A stretch of 19,072 bases of DNA from JAAYXS01 sp043820985 (GTDB lineage Bacteria; Planctomycetota; Phycisphaerae; UBA1845; Fen-1342), in NCBI GenBank assembly GCA_043820985.1, contig JBDRDH010000187.1:1-19072 (forward strand). Reading direction: 5' to 3'. Shown here piece after piece: positions 14,853 to 19,072 of this stretch (position 1 is the stretch's first letter; every line of letters begins with the position of its first letter). The notes under the pieces are model-generated. The model saw nothing but the letters and a program-made list of their open reading frames with translations. It searched no databases and was not told the DNA's origin. Made by a program: the position numbers and the translations under genes.

Positions 14853-14930
14853 CAGAGGGTATCCCGGAGTGGACCATCGGCACCCACCGCTTCACCGGCC
14901 TGGGCACCACCACCGGCATCCGGCCGTAGC
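14853..14930 (+). pseudogene. 3'-end remnant of a second lptD copy
   Basis: These 78 bases match 12816-12893 at 74 positions and keep the lptD frame through the TAG stop (EGIPEWTIGT, H for R, then FTGLGTTTGIRP). Three of the four differences are synonymous, which suggests divergence under coding constraint before decay. The left edge abuts the end of the miniature RAYT element. The right edge joins 17 bases (14930-14946) that in the intact locus lie 185 bp further on, so the remnant lacks the segment that carries parS. Confidence 0.85.
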
Positions 14931-14951
14931 ATTGCGGTCGTTGTACGTCCA

Positions 14952-15031
14952 GTGCGTAGGGCGGATTTTACCCGCCGCCATGGATAGCTGAGTGCGTAGG
15001 GCGGGTTTAACCCGTCGCCGTGGATCGCTAA
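14952..15031. repeat. two 40-bp tandem REP-like units
   Basis: Units start at 14952 and 14992 with GTGCGTAGGGCGG and end with GCCRTGGATMGCT. Each contains a short palindrome of the form GGCGGRTTTWACCCGYC. A partial inverted copy (CCGCCCTACC) follows at about 15059-15068. No gene is evident from 14931 to 15202; longer open frames here are spurious. Confidence 0.8.
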
Positions 15032-15202
15032 GGAATCCAGGAATCCGGTGGGTAGAGACCGCCCTACCTGATTCCCCCGCTCCGCCAGCAACATAATGCT
15101 TGAATTGTCCCCGGAGTTTGGGTAGTGTTAAGGAGTGCTGATGCGGGTCTGGCGCCTGCACAGCGGGCACGTCAGGTAGTTCGATTCGTAAGGAGGAGAA
15201 CG

Positions 15203-16027
15203 ATGAACTCAGTTGTCAGACACAGCAGCACGTGTTTGCTGCTCGCATTCCTGTTTGGAGCCGGGGCCGCCATGGCGGACTCCGTATTCACGATCGAGGA
15301 CCCGCCCGTGGACTTCGAGGTCATCGATGCGGACGACGGCAGTGGCGAGTTCTTTTACGATGGCATCGGCGACTTCGGGCCGTATTCCACCTTCAACGAC
15401 GCCCTGGTGGGGACGGTGGGAGAATGCCGGTCGATGGGCGAGTTCGATATCTCACCGTTCACCGTTCCCGCTGGGGAGTCAATCAGCGCCGCCACGTTCG
15501 AGGTGCGGATCACGGATATCGACATCTTCGGGCTGGGTGTCGATGGGGAGACGCCCGAGAGCCTGGCGTGCGACGGCTACGTGGCGAACGGGCTCGCCGA
15601 GCTATCCGATTTCCAGGCCGGCGACGGCAACGTGCTCGACTCGGTCGCCACGCCGAACCCCCAGGTCGGCCAGATAATAAGCTTCGATGTCACGTCATAC
15701 GTCACCGCCCTCGTCAATGCCCAGGAGCCGTATGTTGGCCTGACGGTGCGCGCCGAGACGTTCGGCGGGCTGATGATGGAAGAGGGCTCCGGTTACCCCA
15801 AGCTGACGATCGAGACCGGCGCAGCCTACGGACTGGGCGACCTGAACTGCGACGGCGCGGTCAACTCCTATGACATCGACGGATTCATTTGCGCGCTCAG
15901 CCCCCAATGCGACTACGAGGAGATCTATCCCGATTGCGACCGCATGCTGGCCGACTGCAACGGTGACGGCGACGTGAACGCCTACGATATCGACTCTTTC
16001 ATCGCCCTGGTCGGCGGCGGCGGGTAG
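15203..16027 (+). CDS. exported protein with C-terminal dockerin-type calcium repeats (274 aa)
   Basis: A strong AGGAGG at 15191-15196 precedes ATG 15203 by six bases. Residues 1 to about 24 form a signal peptide (LLLAFLFGAGAAMA, cleavage before DSVF). The middle (about 25-205) is an acidic beta-rich domain resembling DNRLRE/CBM-like modules of exported proteins (FDVTSYVTALVNAQEPYVGL). The end has two EF-hand-like dockerin repeats, GDLNCDGAVNSYDIDGFI and ADCNGDGDVNAYDIDSFI, separated by a Cys-containing spacer. Such terminal repeats are very common in planctomycete secreted proteins and bind calcium; cohesin partners are often unknown there. Expected location is the periplasm or cell exterior. 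An upstream GTG in frame at 15125 is possible but lacks a comparable ribosome site. Confidence 0.9.
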   Translation: MNSVVRHSSTCLLLAFLFGAGAAMADSVFTIEDPPVDFEVIDADDGSGEFFYDGIGDFGPYSTFNDALVGTVGECRSMGEFDISPFTVPAGESISAATFEVRITDIDIFGLGVDGETPESLACDGYVANGLAELSDFQAGDGNVLDSVATPNPQVGQIISFDVTSYVTALVNAQEPYVGLTVRAETFGGLMMEEGSGYPKLTIETGAAYGLGDLNCDGAVNSYDIDGFICALSPQCDYEEIYPDCDRMLADCNGDGDVNAYDIDSFIALVGGGG

Positions 16028-16078
16028 TGCCGCCGGACTGCAACCTGCCAGCGTGCGAGACGCGGCGCCGAGGGTGCC

Positions 16079-16096
16079 CCATGGCTTCAGCCGTGG
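16079..16096. repeat. REP-like hairpin after the dockerin gene
   Basis: CCATGGCT-TC-AGCCGTGG folds into an 8-bp stem with one G-T pair. It lies about 50 bases past the dockerin-protein stop and may stabilise or end that transcript, although no T-tract follows. Confidence 0.6.
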
Positions 16097-16189
16097 TGAA
16101 CACGAATCGCCGCGGAGACCGACCCACGCCGGCCGACCGCGCCACCCAGCACTTGACGCGTCAGACCTCGCACAGCGGCGTCATTCGGG

Positions 16190-16399
16190 CTATTCCGGGG
16201 CTATTCCGGGCTGGCTATTCCGGGGACACCAGGCTATTCCGCAGGCTATTCCGGGGGCTATTCCGGGGGCTATTCCGGGGACGCTATTCCGGGGACACGC
16301 TATTCCGGCTATTCCGGCTATTCCGGGGACACCATACTTGCTATTCCGGGGACACCATACTTAATTCCCTGCCAACTTCGGCTTTGGGACACTATTCCG
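16190..16399. repeat. thirteen nested copies of the RAYT element end (CTATTCCG...)
   Basis: CTATTCCG occurs 13 times, with spacings of 11, 14, 19, 12, 12, 12, 14, 16, 9, 9, 23 and 51 bases, leading up to the left end of the miniature element at 16394. Copies are progressively longer toward the element: most keep only CTATTCCGGGG, one keeps CTATTCCGGGGACACCATA, and the last before the element extends through the terminal repeat into 51 bases of element sequence. This looks like repeated truncated end duplications, not a simple microsatellite. No gene is present; an open frame crossing the array is incidental. Confidence 0.88.
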
Positions 16400-16786
16400 G
16401 GGACACCATACTTAATTCCCCTACCAACTTCGGCTTTGGGCCACGTTTCTTCGGGCTCAGGGCACGTCCGAGACGTTTGGATAGCCTGGCCACGAAGTTT
16501 TCGTCGCCGAGCGGACGGCCGGTGCGCGCGTGCCGGCGGAAACGCTCGGCCTGCTTGTCATACGCCGCCGGCGACAACACCGTTTGCCAACCGCGGACCA
16601 GATCCAGCAACGGCTTGACATTGACCAGGCCGTCATCGCGGCTGAAGAACGTCTCCGATCGGCAATTCCCCCGCTGGGTGATGTGCCACGGACACCCCTC
16701 AACCACGACTCGCGCCAGCCGCCCATGCCCAAACGCCAAGACAACAGGCCCAATCCGTCAACAATCAAGTATGCTGTTCTCGGAAT
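16394..16786 (-). mobile_element. 393-bp miniature RAYT element, copy 2
   Basis: The left end ATTCCGGGGACACCATAC continues to 16417, and the right end (16763-16786) is its degenerate inverse complement. Length is exactly that of copy 1, with no net indel despite many substitutions. The same internal deletion of the transposase is present. The nested end copies at 16190-16399 are attached to its left (transposase 3') side. Confidence 0.85.
16418..16739 (-). pseudogene. RAYT transposase lacking its catalytic core (copy 2)
   Basis: The minus-strand frame from TTG 16739 has N-terminal GRLARVVVEGCPWHITQRGN and CRSETFFSRDDGLVNVKPLL, then HARTGRPLGDENFVARLSKR and KKRGPKPK. The join (SETFFSRDDGLV) is at the same point as in copy 1 (PETCFRRDDDLV); acidic DD residues flank both sides of the deleted region in intact relatives as I recall them. 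No HUH motif or catalytic tyrosine is present. The frame stays open across the left terminal repeat. Confidence 0.8.
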
Positions 16787-16838
16787 ACACCGGGTTTGCG
16801 ATTCGGCCGTGGGGTGGTACAAAGAAGGTGGTTAGGTG

Positions 16839-17348
16839 ATGATGGGCAGCACGCCGGTGGGCGGCCACCTGGCGCTGGAGCCTGGAGTTCTTCGCGTGAA
16901 CGACCTGCTTGAGACATATAAACCGGCGGCACGGGCGCGGGTGCATCTGCTGCTCGGGGCGCTGATGTGGAGCGTGGTCGGATCGGCGTTGCTCGCGTTC
17001 GGCGTCTACTGGGTCATCAGCGGGGATCGGCTACTGGTGTGGGCGCTACTGCCAGTGGCGATCGTGGCGGGGTGGCTCAAGGCGCGGTTTGTGCTTGCGC
17101 GGACCGCCGCCCGGATGATCAAGCGCATTCGTGAGCGTGGCGACGGTCGCTGTCTGGGCGGGTTCCTTTCGTGGCGGAGCTGGTTGTTCGTGGCAGTGAT
17201 GGTGACGGCGGGACGCCTGCTGCGCGGCGGGCTGCTGTCGCGCGACGTGGTCGGTCTGATCTACACTACCATCGGGGCGGCGTTGCTGCTGGCTGGCCGA
17301 CGAATCTGGCAGGCTTGGCGCGGCCACGAGCTGATTAGTCGCGAGTGA
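16839..17348 (+). CDS. small integral membrane protein of unknown function (about 169 aa)
   Basis: Four hydrophobic segments are visible (VHLLLGALMWSVVGSALLAF; LLVWALLPVAIVAGWL; SWLFVAVMVTAGRLL; VVGLIYTTIGAALLLAG), with basic loops (ARTAARMIKRIRERG). The start is uncertain. GTG 16836 or ATG 16839 lies about ten bases after GAAGG, while GTG 16896 (MNDLLETYKP) has GGAG eight bases upstream and would remove an odd 20-residue leader. It lies just downstream of the second miniature element and converges on the lipoprotein gene at 17427. No family recognised. Confidence 0.7.
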   Translation: MMGSTPVGGHLALEPGVLRVNDLLETYKPAARARVHLLLGALMWSVVGSALLAFGVYWVISGDRLLVWALLPVAIVAGWLKARFVLARTAARMIKRIRERGDGRCLGGFLSWRSWLFVAVMVTAGRLLRGGLLSRDVVGLIYTTIGAALLLAGRRIWQAWRGHELISRE

Positions 17349-17401
17349 CACGACTCACTCACTGGCGGGGAGCGGTACCATAAACAACCAGCTTCTCCGT
17401 A

Positions 17402-17425
17402 GGGTGAGCATCGCCCACCACTTCC
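17402..17425. repeat. REP-like 24-bp repeat, copy 3
   Basis: GGGTGAGCATCGCCCACC plus ACTTCC, related to the two copies flanking parS. Here it lies between two converging genes, ending one base before the stop codon of the lipoprotein gene. Confidence 0.7.
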
Positions 17426-17426
17426 T

Positions 17427-18470
17427 TTATTTCCTGATATAACTCCGGTGAATCCACACGGGATCGCCCTGGTTATCCACCATTTCAAACATGGTGTATT
17501 CGCCCGACTCGCGCGTGACGGTGCTGACCCGTGAAGAAACCTGCCTGGTGCTGGCTTTGCCATCCTCGGCGGCGTTGAGGAACTGTAACACCTCGGCGGT
17601 GGTCGGCAGAGTCGAAGACCGTTCATCCGTTCGCGAGGCCAGCGCCTCGATCGCCGCCGCTTCCAGCAACTTGGGCCATAGTTTGTGGAACAGTCCGGAA
17701 GATGCATACACATCCGCGTTGTACAGCTTCCCGTTGATCGCCACTACCAAACCGAGCACGTCATCCCGGTCTTCGATAGCGCCGAGCAGTATGTCGGTAT
17801 ACTCGGCACTATTCCGCTGGACCGCGTCACTCTCCATTGACAATTCCAGGCTGGTCGCGGACATTGCGTCAGCAACGTTCTCGCCGACACTGGCGCCCAA
17901 ACGCTGTTGGTCCTTGGCCACATTCTCCCACACCACCCCCTGGCTGTTGTCCACTCTGATCGCCAGTTTCATTGAGTTCGAAGACACCGAATTGTCTGAG
18001 CTGGAGAAGTATTGCGACGCCTCGCCACCCCGCGAATGCCAACGACCCTGTTCGACGCAAAACGCCGCAATCGGAACCTGGCCGGATTGGGGGCCGATGA
18101 TCACATCAACCGCCAACACACGGTCCTGTTTCCCGCCACGGACAATCTCGCCGGCCTGGATGAAGACATCCTGGTCACGTGAACGGTTCTCGACCGCGAG
18201 CTCGTTGACGGAACCGGTTTCATGAACCCGCAGCTTCTCCTGTGCCAGGGCCTCCTGGAGCGTGAGCAGGTTGCCACCTCGATACACACCCGGGCTATGC
18301 ATCAGGTATACCGTCAGGTTGTCGTGGGTATATGGCCCACTGATAGCCGGCTTAAAAGGTACCGGTGTGGGCTCGGCGTCATTAACGGCCGGCCCCTTAG
18401 CGCAACCCACGGGCCAGATCACGAGCATGGCGGCGGCGCAACAACAGCGCATGATCCTGTTCGCACACAT
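17427..18470 (-). CDS. ARPP-1-like domain lipoprotein (347 aa)
   Basis: The N-terminus MCANRIMRCCCAAAMLVIWP with VGC gives a lipobox whose Cys23 would be lipidated, so the protein should be anchored in a membrane facing the periplasm. The body (DNLTVYLMHSPGVYRGGNLL, LTLQEALAQEKLRVHETG, VNELAVENRSRDQDVFIQAG, EIVRGGKQDRVLAVDVI, FCVEQGRWHSR) matches the ARPP-1 domain as I remember it; its biochemical role is poorly defined. The C-terminal part (after about 270) contains YTMFEMVDNQGDPVWIHRSY. AAGGAG about seven bases before the ATG at 18470 supports the start. Confidence 0.82.
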   Translation of the reverse strand: MCANRIMRCCCAAAMLVIWPVGCAKGPAVNDAEPTPVPFKPAISGPYTHDNLTVYLMHSPGVYRGGNLLTLQEALAQEKLRVHETGSVNELAVENRSRDQDVFIQAGEIVRGGKQDRVLAVDVIIGPQSGQVPIAAFCVEQGRWHSRGGEASQYFSSSDNSVSSNSMKLAIRVDNSQGVVWENVAKDQQRLGASVGENVADAMSATSLELSMESDAVQRNSAEYTDILLGAIEDRDDVLGLVVAINGKLYNADVYASSGLFHKLWPKLLEAAAIEALASRTDERSSTLPTTAEVLQFLNAAEDGKASTRQVSSRVSTVTRESGEYTMFEMVDNQGDPVWIHRSYIRK

Positions 18471-18838
18471 ATTGAATCTCCTTCGCGTAGTAGCGACTCC
18501 AACCGTCCGGTCTATTTACATCGCACATACATGCGTTCGCTTCGGCTCTGTTGCCCCACTCGCGCAGCGGCGGTGGCCCTCTTCATATTAGACGTCCACC
18601 CCGATTGAAGGTTCATGCAATCGTGTAACGATCTCGTCACAATTAGCTCAATACCAGTGCGCGGACGCGTTCCCCCTAATGTTGTTTCCATGGAGTGGAT
18701 ACCGCCCGCCGCATTTCTGGTATGCAACACGACCAGGTGCGTACCACCAGCATGCCCCAACCCACGGCGAGAACATGGCCCGACAACCAGGTCCTACGGA
18801 TTGAAAAGGAAAACCACCCCCAACAGATCAAATCATAC
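18471..18838. other. 368-base gap, no gene recognised
   Basis: Several short open frames cross this interval on both strands, but none has a convincing start, ribosome site or family resemblance. It should contain the promoter of the minus-strand lipoprotein gene. A TAATAT hexamer on the minus strand near 18586-18591 is a possible -10 element, without a clear -35. Confidence 0.45.
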
Positions 18839-18874
18839 AAAAAGGCCGGCTTGGCACGATCCGCCAATCCGGCC
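18839..18874 (-). terminator. intrinsic terminator downstream of the tRNA 3' half
   Basis: On the minus strand GGCCGG-A-TTGG pairs with CCAA-G-CCGGCC across a nine-base loop (10 bp with one mismatch), followed at once by TTTTT. This is the best Rho-independent terminator in the window. It lies 18 bases past the discriminator end of the tRNA fragment at 18893, as expected for a former or current tRNA transcription unit. Confidence 0.8.
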
Positions 18875-18892
18875 AATTAATTCCCAAAGAAA

Positions 18893-18937
18893 TGGGCGAT
18901 ACAGGACTTGAACCTGTGACCTCCTGCATGTCGAGCA
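18893..18937 (-). tRNA. partial tRNA, 3' half only, probably tRNA-Val(GAC)
   Basis: The minus strand reads GCTCGACATGCAGG, then AGGTC, the T-arm ACAGG-TTCAAGT-CCTGT (18901-18917) and acceptor strand ATCGCCC plus A; CCA is not encoded. The anticodon would be GAC if the T/C change just before it is accepted (canonical loops have T at position 33, here C). The 5' half (acceptor strand, D-arm, most of the 5' anticodon stem) is absent from the following 135 bases, so this is a fragment. A tRNA 3' half of this extent is the usual form of an attachment-site repeat left by tRNA-targeting integrases. Confidence 0.65.
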
Positions 18938-19072
18938 AAAACACCGAAACGCATTTCACCCTATAAATCACGGTGTTTTCGTGGACACGCTACCGCCCAA
19001 ACGTATGACAAATACCCCGTGTTTTTAGACGAATTGCGCCAGTAAAGGCGGTAAGCCGAGCGGCTAGGTGGG
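18938..19072. other. right edge, possible interior end of an integrated element
   Basis: The 135 bases beyond the tRNA fragment are more A+T-rich than the rest and contain AAAACACCG (18938-18946), its exact inverted copy CGGTGTTTT (18971-18979) and a near copy CCGTGTTTT (19017-19025). Repeated short sites next to an att-like tRNA end could be integrase arm sites; this is inference. No open reading frame is evident before the window ends. Confidence 0.35.

Noticed and set aside
16190..16399. CRISPR array or a coding gene through 16027-16839
   Set aside because: The distances between repeats are too short and irregular for spacers, and the sequence between them is itself repeat-derived. The open frame is rich in Arg/Gly/Phe from repeat translation and lacks a ribosome site.
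18173..18186. Second parS site
   Set aside because: GGTCACGTGAACGG shares only the inner TCACGTGA core and lies inside the lipoprotein gene; the outer bases of the consensus are missing.
18893..19000. Complete tRNA using GGGCGGT near 18991-18997 (minus) as the 5' acceptor strand
   Set aside because: GGGCGGT can pair with ATCGCCC, but the roughly 60 bases between have no normal D-arm or 5' anticodon stem, and the total length is too great.
19038..19072. Start of a tRNA-Ser gene on the plus strand
   Set aside because: GCCGAGCGGCTA resembles a class II D-arm, but the preceding bases do not give a convincing acceptor strand and position 8, and the sequence ends before it could be tested.

Overview
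The window looks like a chromosomal segment of a Planctomycetota bacterium, probably environmental or assembled from a metagenome. This rests on three things: a G+C-rich genome, a secreted protein ending in two dockerin-type calcium repeats, and very dense palindromic REP-like repeats whose in-frame translations (GVSPV, GETPVLP, EGEAPAEP-like) are familiar from that phylum. The phylum call is inference. A perfect 16-bp parS palindrome at 12958-12973 suggests the segment lies in the origin half of a chromosome that uses ParABS.

Layout. 1-108 is the tail of a truncated gene, perhaps an IS256-like transposase. 158-4372 (minus) is isoleucyl-tRNA synthetase, the most remarkable gene here. Its frame stays open through an inserted REP-associated tyrosine transposase (RAYT, HUH/Y1 type) and a 7 x 21-bp REP array, placed between the DQTRGWFY and KMSKR motifs. 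4575-4918 holds two tiny, uncertain genes. 5198-6460 (minus) is a membrane-anchored protein of unknown function. It is divergent from a class V aminotransferase (6826-7968), with a 51-bp-period REP array between them. A duplicated multi-hairpin block (7974-8230) separates the aminotransferase from purF (8282-9721, minus). purF is divergent from an LptD-like outer-membrane LPS assembly protein (9866-12892, plus).

12893-15100 is a scar region. It holds parS between two REP-like repeats, a C-terminal fragment of an unknown minus-strand gene, a zinc-ribbon membrane protein (13362-14381) of lower G+C, a 393-bp miniature RAYT element, and a 78-bp remnant of a second lptD copy. 15203-16027 is the exported dockerin protein. 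It is followed by 13 nested copies of one RAYT element end, and then by a second 393-bp miniature RAYT element (16394-16786). 16839-17348 is a small membrane protein, and 17427-18470 (minus) an ARPP-1-like lipoprotein. The right edge carries a minus-strand intrinsic terminator and a tRNA 3' half that lacks its 5' half, which would fit an integration site with the element continuing beyond the window.

The housekeeping genes (ileS, purF, lptD, aminotransferase) are functionally unrelated and mostly sit alone or as divergent pairs, so there is no clear long operon. The unifying theme is colonisation by at least two RAYT/REP systems. One (core GGCGAGACGCC) has entered ileS in frame and also lies upstream of the aminotransferase. 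The other (end ATTCCGGGGACACCAT) has lost the catalytic core of its transposase but persists as two equal-length miniature copies.
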